A stretch of 64,000 bases of DNA, from NCBI RefSeq assembly GCF_017301635.1, contig NZ_CP071091.1, positions 5,034,001 to 5,098,000 on the forward strand, written 5' to 3'. Positions 8,490 to 16,966 of this stretch are shown in pieces. This DNA comes from Myxococcus landrumus. GTDB lineage: Bacteria; Myxococcota; Myxococcia; Myxococcales; Myxococcaceae. The notes under the pieces are model-generated. The model did no database searches and was not told the DNA's origin. It worked only from the letters and a program-made list of their open reading frames with translations. A program made the position numbers and the translations under genes. How positions within the stretch are numbered: position 1 is the first letter of the stretch; the number at the start of each line of letters is the position of its first letter.

Positions 8490-9670
8490 GCCCAGTCGAG
8501 CATCACCGCCAGCTTGCTGCGGAAGCCAATGAGGAACATCAGGTGGATGAAGAGCCAGGCCATCCAGGCGGAAAAACCTGACTGTTTGAAGCGGCGGAAG
8601 GCGATGCCCACCGCGTGTCCGCGACCAATCACCGCATAGGAGCCTCTGTCCCAGTACTCGAACGGAACCATCGGCTGTCCCCGCAACCGGTGCAGGATGT
8701 TTCGAGCCGCGTGTTTGCCTTCTTGCATCGCCGCGGGGGCGAGGCCGGGCACGGGCGTTCCATCCGATTGTTTCAGCGAGGCCAGGTCTCCCACGACGAA
8801 GATGTCCTCACGGCCCGGCACGGTCAGCTCGGGCGTCACGGTGACCCGGCCCGCGCGGTCCAGCGGAACGCCCAACGAGCGAGCCACCGGCGACGCGGCG
8901 ACGCCCGCGGCCCAAATCACGGTGCGAGCCTCGATGTACTCATCACCGATGTAGACGCCCGTCGCATCGATGTTCGTTACTCGAGCACCGGTGCGGACCT
9001 CGACTCCCAGCTTCTCCAGCGTGCGCCTGGCCTTGACGGTGAGGTCATCGGGATAGACAGGAAGCACCTTGTCCATTCCCTCGATGAGGATGATGCGGGC
9101 ATCGCGCGTGTCGATGTTCTTGAAGTCCCCTGGAAGGGAGCTGCGGCTGATCTCCGCCAGCGAACCCGCCATCTCCACTCCCGTGGGCCCTGCACCAATG
9201 ATGACGAAGTTGAGGAGCGAGCGGCGAATGCGGGGGTCCGTCTCCCGCTCCGCCAGTTCGTAGGCGACCAGGACACGTCGCCGAATCTCCACGGCATCCT
9301 CGATGGACTTGAGCCCCGGCGCGAACGGTGCCCAGTGGTCATTGCCAAAGTACGAGTGCGTCGCCCCCGTCGCGATGATGAGGTAGTCGTACTTCAGCTC
9401 TCCGTCCGACAGCAGCACCCGCTTGTGCTCGGGGTCCACGCCCGTCACATCCGCCAGCAGCACCGATACGCCATGAGGCCCTAGCAGTGACCGCAGGGGC
9501 GCGGCGATTTCACTGGGGCTCAGCGTCGCCGTGGCCACCTGGTACAGCAGCGGTTGGAACAAGTGGTGGTTGTGCCGGTCCACCAGGGTGAGACGGACTG
9601 GCGCCTTGACGAGCTGTTGTGCGGCTCGGAGCCCGGCGAACCCTCCGCCGAGGATGACCACATGGGGCAT
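8309..9670 (-). CDS. ndh: Type II NADH:quinone oxidoreductase (NDH-2)
   Basis: 453 residues from the ATG at 9670 (MPHVVILGGGFAG). The first GxGxxG (residues 8-13) binds FAD. A second, VIIGAGPTGVEMAGSLAE near residue 165, binds NADH, and a third FAD contact is VFVVGDLAS. Near the C-terminus a hydrophobic amphipathic stretch (AWLFIHLMFLIGFRSKL) fits membrane attachment, and an AYSYLTF block follows, as in NDH-2 enzymes. It would pass electrons from NADH to quinone without pumping protons. The last 30 or so residues are Ser/Pro/Ala-rich. The gene converges with comM and overlaps it by 181 nt. An in-frame extension upstream to 9796 lacks family character. Confidence 0.9.
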   Translation of the reverse strand: MPHVVILGGGFAGLRAAQQLVKAPVRLTLVDRHNHHLFQPLLYQVATATLSPSEIAAPLRSLLGPHGVSVLLADVTGVDPEHKRVLLSDGELKYDYLIIATGATHSYFGNDHWAPFAPGLKSIEDAVEIRRRVLVAYELAERETDPRIRRSLLNFVIIGAGPTGVEMAGSLAEISRSSLPGDFKNIDTRDARIILIEGMDKVLPVYPDDLTVKARRTLEKLGVEVRTGARVTNIDATGVYIGDEYIEARTVIWAAGVAASPVARSLGVPLDRAGRVTVTPELTVPGREDIFVVGDLASLKQSDGTPVPGLAPAAMQEGKHAARNILHRLRGQPMVPFEYWDRGSYAVIGRGHAVGIAFRRFKQSGFSAWMAWLFIHLMFLIGFRSKLAVMLDWAYSYLTFGKSARIITGPAPRLDELPRFTSSEGAAVLPSDTPTPSAQLAASSSRELAPSSR

Positions 9671-10404
9671 GTCTTCGCGTTGGGTTTTCACGCCCGAAAG
9701 GTCATGCCGTCGCCTCCAAACTTCAACGCAAAGCGCCGGAGCTCGGCCGGGCAGGTGACCGCCCTCTTGCCCGCAGCAAAGGGCATGACAGCGCACTGCA
9801 TCAAGTGAAAGACTCGGAGTTTCCTCCTCGTCTTTCGCAGGAAGGTCCCGCGGTTCCCCCGCACCGGCCTTCAGGCCGCCTTGCCCCTCACATAAGGGGC
9901 TTCTGGGTCACTGACGATGTTGCCCACCCGGAACGAGGACGCGCGGCGCTGGTGATGCCGTGGCGAGCTTGAAACGCACGGGTGAGCGCATTCACGCGGG
10001 GGCCAGCATCCTGCCCTTCACGAAAGGCACCTTCATGCTCGAACAAGGGCCATGCCTATCGTGCCGTTGGCCATCGAGGGCTCGCGGCAGGTGCTTCACG
10101 TCAACGCATCCCAGCGCAAACGCCATCCGAGGTCGGTCCTCCCATCCCGCTGCAAGGGCACACCACCGAGGACCATGGCGCCATCGCTGTCCGCACTGGC
10201 GCCACAGCCCGACCGAGCTCCACACACGAGCGTGGCCCTCCATCATCTGGACACCCCGCCGCCTCCGCGGACGCTCCATCTCGATTCCTCGAGAGGAGGC
10301 CGCCTCGGCATGTCCGTTGCTCATCCCCATGTCGATGCGCGCGTCACCTTCACGAAGGCAGCGTGTCGCAGCACGGTCTCACGGACAGGGCGGCGAGGGA
10401 GTCG
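9671..10404. other. 734-bp gap between divergent ndh and recA1
   Basis: No supported gene. Open frames on both strands give Arg/Pro/Ser/His-rich translations without a recognisable domain, including an in-frame extension upstream of recA1. Two small hairpins lie at 9865-9900. I could not find a LexA-type box (CTGAAC/GTTCAG half-sites) here. Confidence 0.6.
9865..9900. promoter_or_regulatory. Two adjacent perfect hairpins
   Basis: CGGCC-TTCA-GGCCG (9865-9878) is followed four bases later by GCCCCT-CACATA-AGGGGC (9883-9900). They could be a terminator, a leader structure or part of a small RNA. There is no clear U tract on either strand. Confidence 0.4.
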
Positions 10405-11433
10405 ATGAGCAAGTTGACGGAGAAGCTGAAGGCAGTCGCGGCGGCGGTGGCGTCCATCGAGAAGCAGTTCGGGAAGGGCTCGGTCATGACACTGGGGGGT
10501 GACACCCGCGAGCAGAAGGTCGCGGTGATTCCCTCCGGCTCGGTGGGGCTGGACCGAGCGCTTGGCGTGGGAGGTTATCCCCGCGGTCGCGTGGTGGAGG
10601 TGTTTGGCAACGAGTCGTCAGGCAAGACGACCCTCACGCTGCATGCGATTGCGCAGGTGCAAGCAGCCGGCGGGGTGGCGGCCTTCATCGACGCGGAACA
10701 CGCGCTCGACCTGTCCTATGCGCGCAAGCTCGGCGTGAAGGTGGAGGAGCTCCTGGTGTCCCAGCCTGATACGGGAGAACAGGCACTGGAAATCACGGAG
10801 CAACTCGTTCGCTCCGGAGCGGTGGACCTCATCATCGTGGACTCGGTGGCAGCGCTGGTGCCTCGCGCGGAAATCGAGGGCGAGATGGGGGACGCACACA
10901 TGGGAGTGCAGGCCCGGTTGATGAGTCAGGCCCTGCGCAAGCTCACGGGCGCGGTGAGCCGCTCGGGCACCTGCATCGTTTTCATCAATCAGATTCGAAT
11001 GAAGATTGGCGTGATGTTCGGCAACCCGGAGACGACGACTGGAGGCAACGCACTGAAGTTCTACTCCTCGGTGCGCCTGGAGATTCGCCGCACGGGGAAC
11101 CTCAAGGAGGGGGACAGCGTGGTGGGCTCTCGCGCCCGCGTGAAGGTGGTGAAGAACAAGGTCGCCCCACCGTTCCAGGAAGCCGAGTTCGACCTGCTCT
11201 ATGGCTCTGGAGTCCATCGCGCAGGCGAGGTGCTCGACCTGGGCGTGGCCTCGGGACTCATCGACAAGTCGGGGAGTCACTTCAGCCTGCGTGGCGAACG
11301 CATCGGCCAGGGCCGGGAGCGCGCCGTCGAGTGGCTGCGCGAGCATCCCGACACCATGGAGGCTCTGGCCCGGGAGCTGGCGGGTGCGCCTCCCCTCCCC
11401 TGCCCCGTCGCGCCCGTGGAAGCCGCAGCCTAG
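10405..11433 (+). CDS. recA1: Recombinase RecA, RecA1-like
   Basis: 342 residues. The start is fixed by [20 protein letters not shown] and a GGCGAGGGA site just before it. Key parts: Walker A GNESSGKT (68-75), FIDAEHALD, the Walker B hydrophobic strand [17 protein letters not shown], loop 1/2 residues around [18 protein letters not shown] and [28 protein letters not shown]. The usual Walker A is GPESSGKT; here Pro is Asn. The acidic C-terminal tail of most RecA proteins is replaced by a short Pro/Ala tail. M. xanthus has two recA genes and this one resembles the shorter, RecA1. No SOS box was seen upstream. Its stop abuts the convergent DUF1285 gene with no spacer. Confidence 0.95.
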   Translation: MSKLTEKLKAVAAAVASIEKQFGKGSVMTLGGDTREQKVAVIPSGSVGLDRALGVGGYPRGRVVEVFGNESSGKTTLTLHAIAQVQAAGGVAAFIDAEHALDLSYARKLGVKVEELLVSQPDTGEQALEITEQLVRSGAVDLIIVDSVAALVPRAEIEGEMGDAHMGVQARLMSQALRKLTGAVSRSGTCIVFINQIRMKIGVMFGNPETTTGGNALKFYSSVRLEIRRTGNLKEGDSVVGSRARVKVVKNKVAPPFQEAEFDLLYGSGVHRAGEVLDLGVASGLIDKSGSHFSLRGERIGQGRERAVEWLREHPDTMEALARELAGAPPLPCPVAPVEAAA

Positions 11434-11943
11434 CTAATCAGAGGCCGACAGCCCGTCCAAGGACAGCGCCACGGGATACCGCCGAGAACCCGCGCACAGC
11501 TGAAGTCCACCATCGGGAGCTGGCTCCAGGAGCTGGCCGAGCTGGTACTGGGCATCCCGTGAGAAACGAGCCTTGGACCGTCCCTGCTTCACGCGGCAGG
11601 TCAGGACGCCATCACCTTCCAGACACAGGCTGGGGAGTTCCAGCGCCTCGGCGGTGCGGTCGCTGAGTCGGATGGACACGCGCTCATCCGGCGTGACGTC
11701 CACGGTCCGCACCTCGAAGGCGGCGTCCGCGACCTGCACGTAGCACCAGTCACTTCCGATGCGGAGCTGGTAGCGCCCCGCGTCGTCCAGAACGAGGGAG
11801 ATGTTGAAGAGCTCGATGATTTTCGGGTGCTCGACGGGTTCGTCGTCGTGCCACCAGCGCAGGCTTGCATCGAGGCGGATGCCGCTGTCCTCGCGGGTAT
11901 GCCAGCGCTTGCCGGCAGGGGGCTGTCCGGAGGGAGGTTCCAT
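11434..11943 (-). CDS. DUF1285 family protein
   Basis: 169 residues from the ATG at 11943; a GTG two codons upstream (11949) is possible. The signature is in the first half: IRLDASLRWWHDDEPVEHPK, IIELFNISL, YQLRIGSDWCYVQVADAAFE, VRTVDV. This is the DUF1285 pattern, where solved structures show a small beta fold of unknown function. No signal peptide, so probably cytoplasmic. It converges exactly on recA1: its TAG begins at the base after the recA1 stop. Confidence 0.8.
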   Translation of the reverse strand: MEPPSGQPPAGKRWHTREDSGIRLDASLRWWHDDEPVEHPKIIELFNISLVLDDAGRYQLRIGSDWCYVQVADAAFEVRTVDVTPDERVSIRLSDRTAEALELPSLCLEGDGVLTCRVKQGRSKARFSRDAQYQLGQLLEPAPDGGLQLCAGSRRYPVALSLDGLSASD

Positions 11944-12001
11944 GGTCACTTTCTATCTGCGCGCGGAGCCCGGGGGATTCAAGCCCTCGAGCGCCACCGC
12001 C

Positions 12002-13444
12002 CTACCAGTTCCGGACAAGCTCCGTGTAGCCCCGGAAGGCGACGGCGCCCCAAAAGTTCACCAGCACGCCCAGCACCAAGGCGGCCATCACCGCGCGCTG
12101 ACGCACGGACCAGCCTCCAATGGCGAAGAGCAACAAGAGGTAGGGCGTGTAGTCGAGGCTGAACCGGAAGCCGAACTGCATGTAACCCGTGTTCTGGTAG
12201 AAGAGCCCCGGCAGCGCGCAGATGGCCACGGTGAGCCACAAGGGCCAGTGCAACCGCGGACGCAAGCGGGGCATGAGCAGGAAGACCAGCAGCGGCAGCG
12301 TCAGCAGCAGCGTGAGCCCGTGAGGGTCATAGCCAAGCTTGAGCGGCGAGAACGACAGGGTTGGCCACTTGAGGAAGGCCGCGGCCACGTTCCGGCCCAG
12401 GTACTCCCAGTGGAACAAGCCCCAGCGGTCGATGTCCACGTTGACGCGGTTGTTGAAGAGAAAGGCGTGGCCGAACTCGCTCAAGCGGCCGAAGCGGTAC
12501 ACGTTGTACCCGGCGGCGAGCAGCCCCAAGGGCGCGGCCCCCAAGGCGAACAGGCCCAGCTTGCGCGCCGCGGGCTTCCAGTTCTTGCCCAGGGCCTTGA
12601 GCTGCTCGAGGCGCGGCTCCGGTCCGGGACACAGCGCCTCCAACACGAAGAAGAGACCCGCGAAGAACAGCGGCGTGCGCGTGAGCGTCGCCATGGAGAA
12701 GAACACGCCCGCGAGGACTGGCCGACGAGCTCGCACCGCGTTGCGCACGTAGAGACAGGTGAGGGCCACACCCATGACCTCGGCGCTGAACCACACTTCA
12801 CCGCGGATAGCGCAGTAGAAGAACAGGGTGCCGAAGGCGAGCGTGAGCGCGAGCACGACATTCTCATCCCGCGTGCGCTCCGTCTCTCCTTCCCGCGCGA
12901 GGAAGCGCAGCAACGAATAGAAGAGCGCCACCGCCAGCGCACCCACGATGACGCCGAACGAGGTGTCGTTGAACTGATACCCGTGCAGCGCGACGAAGGG
13001 CAGCATCGCCACGGCGGGAAAGGACGGAAAGCTCACGAACCAGCGGTCATCCGAAAGCGGCCGGCCCTCGCAGCGGACCTTCTCGCCATTCACCTGCCGC
13101 ACACAGGCCCAGTCCTCCAGGTTGGGGAGGACCTGGGGGTCGACGTCCAGGCGCCCCTCCAGCCACGACTGTGCCTGGTAGATGAAGTGCGGCGCGGCGC
13201 TCTGTCGCAAGAAGCGCTGCGAGCTGAAGCTCGCGAGCACCACGAACGCCACCGCGAACAACACCACCTCCACGCGATAGGCGGCGAACCACACCCACAA
13301 CATGGCGCCAGGCGTACCGCCGCGCGATTCGACGGGGACGGACACAGGAGGGACGGCCGCGTTGAGTGGCTCCTCGGGAGCTGGTGCCGCAGGGCCTGGC
13401 TCGGAGGCGGACGCAGAGGGATGCTTGGACTTGGAGCGACTCAT
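12002..13444 (-). CDS. Polytopic membrane protein, GT-C glycosyltransferase-like
   Basis: 480 residues. A Pro/Ala/Ser-rich cytoplasmic tail of about 45 residues precedes roughly ten membrane helices. Between the first two helices lies a periplasmic loop with DPQVLPNLEDWACVRQ and CEGRPLSDDRWFVSFPSFPA, the region where GT-C (PMT/ArnT-like) enzymes carry acidic catalytic residues. Use of a lipid-linked sugar donor is therefore plausible but unproven. The start ATG overlaps the cinA stop (ATGA), so the two genes are translationally coupled, an odd pairing. The end lies 58 nt from the DUF1285 start. Confidence 0.7.
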   Translation of the reverse strand: MSRSKSKHPSASASEPGPAAPAPEEPLNAAVPPVSVPVESRGGTPGAMLWVWFAAYRVEVVLFAVAFVVLASFSSQRFLRQSAAPHFIYQAQSWLEGRLDVDPQVLPNLEDWACVRQVNGEKVRCEGRPLSDDRWFVSFPSFPAVAMLPFVALHGYQFNDTSFGVIVGALAVALFYSLLRFLAREGETERTRDENVVLALTLAFGTLFFYCAIRGEVWFSAEVMGVALTCLYVRNAVRARRPVLAGVFFSMATLTRTPLFFAGLFFVLEALCPGPEPRLEQLKALGKNWKPAARKLGLFALGAAPLGLLAAGYNVYRFGRLSEFGHAFLFNNRVNVDIDRWGLFHWEYLGRNVAAAFLKWPTLSFSPLKLGYDPHGLTLLLTLPLLVFLLMPRLRPRLHWPLWLTVAICALPGLFYQNTGYMQFGFRFSLDYTPYLLLLFAIGGWSVRQRAVMAALVLGVLVNFWGAVAFRGYTELVRNW

Positions 13445-14703
13445 GATTGGGGCGCGGTCAGCAGGTGCTGCCGCAGCATCTCCAGCGTGTGGGAGGCAGC
13501 AAAGAGCCGCACGCGCTCCCTGTCTCCAGAAAAGGACAGGCGCTCACAGCGCGTGGGCATGTTCGGCCCCGCGAGCGCGCAGTACACCGTACCGACTGGG
13601 TCCTCGGGGGTTCCGCCTCCCGGGCCCGCATACCCCGTCACCGAGAGGCCATACGTGGTGCCGCAGGCGGCACGCACGCCCTCGGCCATGGCCACCGCCG
13701 TCTGGGGGGACACCGCAGAATGACGCTCGAGCACCTCGGGCGGCACGCCCACCCATGCGGACTTCATCTTCTCCGCGTACACCACCGCGCCCCCCAGGAA
13801 GGTCGCGCTGGCACCCGCGACCGCGGTGAGCTGTTGGGAGATGAGTCCCCCCGTACAACTCTCCGCGACCGAAAGCGTGGCCCGCGCGCGCGCCAACAGG
13901 TTCAACACCACGGGCGCGTACTCCTCGGTGTCGGAGCCGAAGACTCGCGACCCCAGCACTCGCCGGCTGTCCGCTTCCACCGCGGCCAGTGCCGCGTCGG
14001 CCTCCGCCTGGGAGGGCGCCTCCGCCATCAGCTTGAGGTGGTTCTCCGGTGCGTGCGTGCGGAAACCAAACACCACCTGGGGATGACTCGCGACCAGCGG
14101 TGCCACGGCCAGGTCCAGCTCCGACTCGGGGATGCCCACGGTGCGCAACAGGCGGAAGGCTCGAAACACCCGGACCGACCTCGACTCGAGCGCCTGCTGG
14201 ATGCGCGGCAACACCTCGCCATCCAAGAGGGCTCGGTACTCGCGCGGAACGCCGGGCAGGAAGAACAGCTGGCACCTGCCCAGGGTGAGCATGACGAGTG
14301 GCGCGGAGCCCGCAGGGTTTCGGATGGGCTGGGAACCCTGTGGAATCCGAGCCATGCGGAGCGCACTCGGATTGATGGGGACACCCCGCGCCGCATAACG
14401 CTCGCGCAGCCAGCCGAGCACCCGCGCATCCTCCTCCAGCGCAACTCCCGCGACGGCCGCGGCGCACTCGAGGGTGAAGTCGTCCGTCGTCGGTCCCAAC
14501 CCGCCAGAGACCACCACGACGTCTGCCCGGGCAGAGGCCTCTCGCAGCGCCTGGATGATGTCCGACCGGACATCCCCCACCAGCACCACTCGCTCCACCT
14601 TCACGCCCAGGTCGAAGAGACGGGCCTCCAGGTAGGGGCTGTTCGTATCCGTGATGAGGCCGGTGACCAGCTCGTCACCCGTGCAGAGCAACTCGACGCG
14701 CAT
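13441..14703 (-). CDS. cinA: CinA family protein with NMN-amidohydrolase-like C-terminal domain
   Basis: 420 residues, full length for the two-domain family. N-terminal COG1058/MoCF-like domain (about 1-170: GDELVTGLITDTN, VVVSGGLGPTTDDFT, LPGVPREYRALL), a middle linker domain, and a C-terminal CinA domain (about 255-415: LSVAESCTGGLISQQLTAV, FLGGAVVYAEKMKSAWVGV, SVTGYAGPGGGTPEDPVGTVY). Proteins of this family hydrolyse NMN to nicotinate mononucleotide and ADP-ribose-type pyrophosphates, recycling pyridine nucleotides. ESCTGG holds the catalytic Ser of the amidohydrolase. AGGA lies somewhat far (about 11 nt) from the ATG. It is coupled to the downstream GT-C-like gene. Confidence 0.9.
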   Translation of the reverse strand: MRVELLCTGDELVTGLITDTNSPYLEARLFDLGVKVERVVLVGDVRSDIIQALREASARADVVVVSGGLGPTTDDFTLECAAAVAGVALEEDARVLGWLRERYAARGVPINPSALRMARIPQGSQPIRNPAGSAPLVMLTLGRCQLFFLPGVPREYRALLDGEVLPRIQQALESRSVRVFRAFRLLRTVGIPESELDLAVAPLVASHPQVVFGFRTHAPENHLKLMAEAPSQAEADAALAAVEADSRRVLGSRVFGSDTEEYAPVVLNLLARARATLSVAESCTGGLISQQLTAVAGASATFLGGAVVYAEKMKSAWVGVPPEVLERHSAVSPQTAVAMAEGVRAACGTTYGLSVTGYAGPGGGTPEDPVGTVYCALAGPNMPTRCERLSFSGDRERVRLFAASHTLEMLRQHLLTAPQS

Positions 14704-14864
14704 GGGGCGCGCATCCTAGCGGCAGCCGCCGGCCTCGGCACGGACGGAAGTACCTCCCTGCTTCCTCCTCGGCCAGCCACCACCCCCGCCAGCCCGGAGG
14801 CCCCGCCTTGAGCCGGACCGCTCTCGTGGAATCGGGGCGGGACTCCGCGCCAACGCGTGCCTGC

Positions 14865-15722
14865 TCAGCTGAACGCGGGACCGTCGTTCCGGGGGCCCTC
14901 GCCGTCCTCGGACTCCTCGTCGTCCTCATCGTCGATGACGGCGGCGGCGGCCACGGAGCCCGCGGCGACCTTGCGCGCCGCCAGGTGGCTGCGCACCTGC
15001 ATCGCCGACTCGACCAGCCCCAAGGCGAGGTATGCGCCGCAGAACGCCACCAGCAACCACGCCGGGTGGTACTGCGTCGCGATGCCCACACCCCCCAGCA
15101 CCATCAGCATGAACACCGCGGCGCTCTTCCGGCTGGGGCGCGTGTCCTTGAACGTGCGGTAGCGCACGGTCGACACCATCAACAGCGACAAGCCCGCAAC
15201 CGCCACGGCGACTGGCACAAAGGCCGACTCGCGCAGCGGCTCACCCTGGGACGCCGCATGGTGCGAGATGATGATGGACACGAGCATGCCCGCGGCCAGG
15301 GGAATCGGAAGGCCCACGAAGAAGCGTCCCCCGCCTCCGTGCGGATTGCGTGCCGCCAACACGTTGAAGCGCGCCAACCGCAGCGCACCACACGCGGCGA
15401 ACGCGAAGGAGATGAACAGCCCCACGAAGCCCAACGGCGCCAGTGCCCACTTGTAGACCAGCAGCGCCGGGGCCGCTCCGAAGGAGACCACATCCGCCAG
15501 GCTGTCGAGCTGAACGCCGAAGTCGCTCTGCGTCTTCGTCAGCCGCGCGACGCGGCCATCGAATCCGTCGAAGAACATCGCGAAGAAGATGGCCAATGCC
15601 GCCTGGTAGAGCTGGACCGGCCCTGCTTCCCCGGCGCACAACGTGAGGGCGTAGAAGCCACAGAAGATGGACGTGACAGTGAAGAGGTTCGGCAGCACGA
15701 ACATCAATTTCCGTAACTTCAT
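14865..15722 (-). CDS. pssA: CDP-diacylglycerol--serine O-phosphatidyltransferase
   Basis: 285 residues. The CDP-alcohol phosphotransferase motif DGxxARx8Gx3Dx3D is complete: D55, G56, A59, R60, G69, D73, D77. Helix 1 begins at MLFVLPNLFT-like MFVLPNLFTVTSIFCGFYAL, typical of the type II (Bacillus-like) enzyme, followed by about six to seven further helices. It makes phosphatidylserine, the precursor of phosphatidylethanolamine, in the inner membrane. The C-terminal 25 residues are acidic (DDEDDEESEDGEGP). No psd gene is adjacent. It diverges from the hydrolase gene. Confidence 0.9.
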   Translation of the reverse strand: MKLRKLMFVLPNLFTVTSIFCGFYALTLCAGEAGPVQLYQAALAIFFAMFFDGFDGRVARLTKTQSDFGVQLDSLADVVSFGAAPALLVYKWALAPLGFVGLFISFAFAACGALRLARFNVLAARNPHGGGGRFFVGLPIPLAAGMLVSIIISHHAASQGEPLRESAFVPVAVAVAGLSLLMVSTVRYRTFKDTRPSRKSAAVFMLMVLGGVGIATQYHPAWLLVAFCGAYLALGLVESAMQVRSHLAARKVAAGSVAAAAVIDDEDDEESEDGEGPRNDGPAFS

Positions 15723-15823
15723 TGCTCCCTCGACTTCCTCTGATGCCCGTGAGTTCCTGGCAGCAGGACGGCGGGTGGACGAACCTTAGCAGGGTTTATT
15801 CGACGACGAAGAGGAGCATGCGG

Positions 15824-16945
15824 ATGGAGGACTGGCGCTGGGTCGTGTGGGTGCTGGTCGCTGGCCTCGTGGCCGTGCTGGGGAATGTCCTCTGGGTCGT
15901 CCTGGTTCGGCGCTGGTACCGGCTGAGAACACCCCTGCCCCAGGCCCTGAAGGCTCGGTGCGCGGACGGGTGGGAGTTGACGGTTCATGCCCGGCGAGCA
16001 CCGGTGCGGCGCTTCGAGGAACCCGTGCTGCTGTGCCACGGACTCGCGGCCAACCGGTACACCTTCGACTTCGAGCCGCCCTACTCCGTGGCCCACTACC
16101 TGGCCGAGGCGGGCTTCGACTGCTTCAGCGTCGAGTGGCGTGGCACGGGCCACTCACGCATTCCGCCGCGCGGTCGGCGATACACGGACTTCAGCATCGA
16201 TGACCATGTCTTCCAAGATGCCCCCGCGCTGCTGGAACTGGCGCTGAAGGAGACAGGCGCGAAGCGGGCCTTCTGGCTGGGCCACTCCCTGGGCGGACTG
16301 GTGGGGTATGCGATGGCGCAAGGCCCCGAGGGCGCGAAGCTCGCGGGGTTGATGGCGCTCGGCTCTCCGGTGCACTTCAAGTCGGAGCCCTTCTTGCGCA
16401 TGCTCATCTCCATGGGCGTCCGTGCCGCATGGCCCGCGCGCTTCCGACAGGAGTGGATGAGCGCCAGCCTGGCGCCATTCCTGGGCTACGTGACACTTCC
16501 CCTGTCGGACCTGATTGTGAACCCCCAGCACATCCCGCCGCGCATCCAGCGGCAGGTGTACGCGAACATGATGTCGTCCATGAGCCGCAAGGTTCTCCTC
16601 CAGTTCCAGGACTGGATTGAGCACGACGCGTTCCGCTCGTTCGACCGCACTCAGGACTGGCGCGCCGGCATCGCACGCCTCGAGCTTCCCGTCCTCGTCA
16701 TGGGCGGCAGCGCGGACCGGCTCGCCACCTCGGAGAATCTGCAGAGCCAGTTCGCGCTCATCACGGCCAAGGACCGCGCCCTTCATGTGTTCGGCAAGGA
16801 CCGGGGAGACGCGCAGGACTATGGGCACGGAGACCTCATGTTCGGCAGCGGCGCTCCCACGGAGGTGTATCCCGTCATCCGTGAGTGGCTGGTGACACAC
16901 GCGACCGCATGGACTCCCGATGCGGAGTCCGATGCGTCCCGGTGA
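15824..16945 (+). CDS. Alpha/beta-fold hydrolase, membrane-anchored
   Basis: 373 residues from the ATG at 15824, which has AGGAG at 7 nt; an ATG at 15818 is too close to it. An N-terminal helix (WRWVVWVLVAGLVAVLGNVL) anchors the protein. The hydrolase core follows: VLLCHGLAANRYTFD (oxyanion HG), a nucleophile elbow FWLGHSLGGLVGYAM with the Ser near residue 155, a lid region, then PVLVMGGSADRLAT with the likely acid and the final GHGDLMFG with the His. The layout recalls lipases and PHA-related hydrolases. Substrate unknown; acyl esters are likely. Confidence 0.82.
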   Translation: MEDWRWVVWVLVAGLVAVLGNVLWVVLVRRWYRLRTPLPQALKARCADGWELTVHARRAPVRRFEEPVLLCHGLAANRYTFDFEPPYSVAHYLAEAGFDCFSVEWRGTGHSRIPPRGRRYTDFSIDDHVFQDAPALLELALKETGAKRAFWLGHSLGGLVGYAMAQGPEGAKLAGLMALGSPVHFKSEPFLRMLISMGVRAAWPARFRQEWMSASLAPFLGYVTLPLSDLIVNPQHIPPRIQRQVYANMMSSMSRKVLLQFQDWIEHDAFRSFDRTQDWRAGIARLELPVLVMGGSADRLATSENLQSQFALITAKDRALHVFGKDRGDAQDYGHGDLMFGSGAPTEVYPVIREWLVTHATAWTPDAESDASR

Positions 16946-16966
16946 GGCTTCGGCGCAGGGGCCGAG

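Noticed and set aside
9982-10404. In-frame N-terminal extension of recA1 (141 codons)
   Set aside because: Translation is Arg/Ser/Pro/His-rich and unlike RecA; the start at 10405 has a ribosome site and the family N-terminus.
11801-13723. Plus-strand open frame of 640 codons
   Set aside because: Antisense to the DUF1285 and GT-C-like genes; composition follows from GC codon bias.
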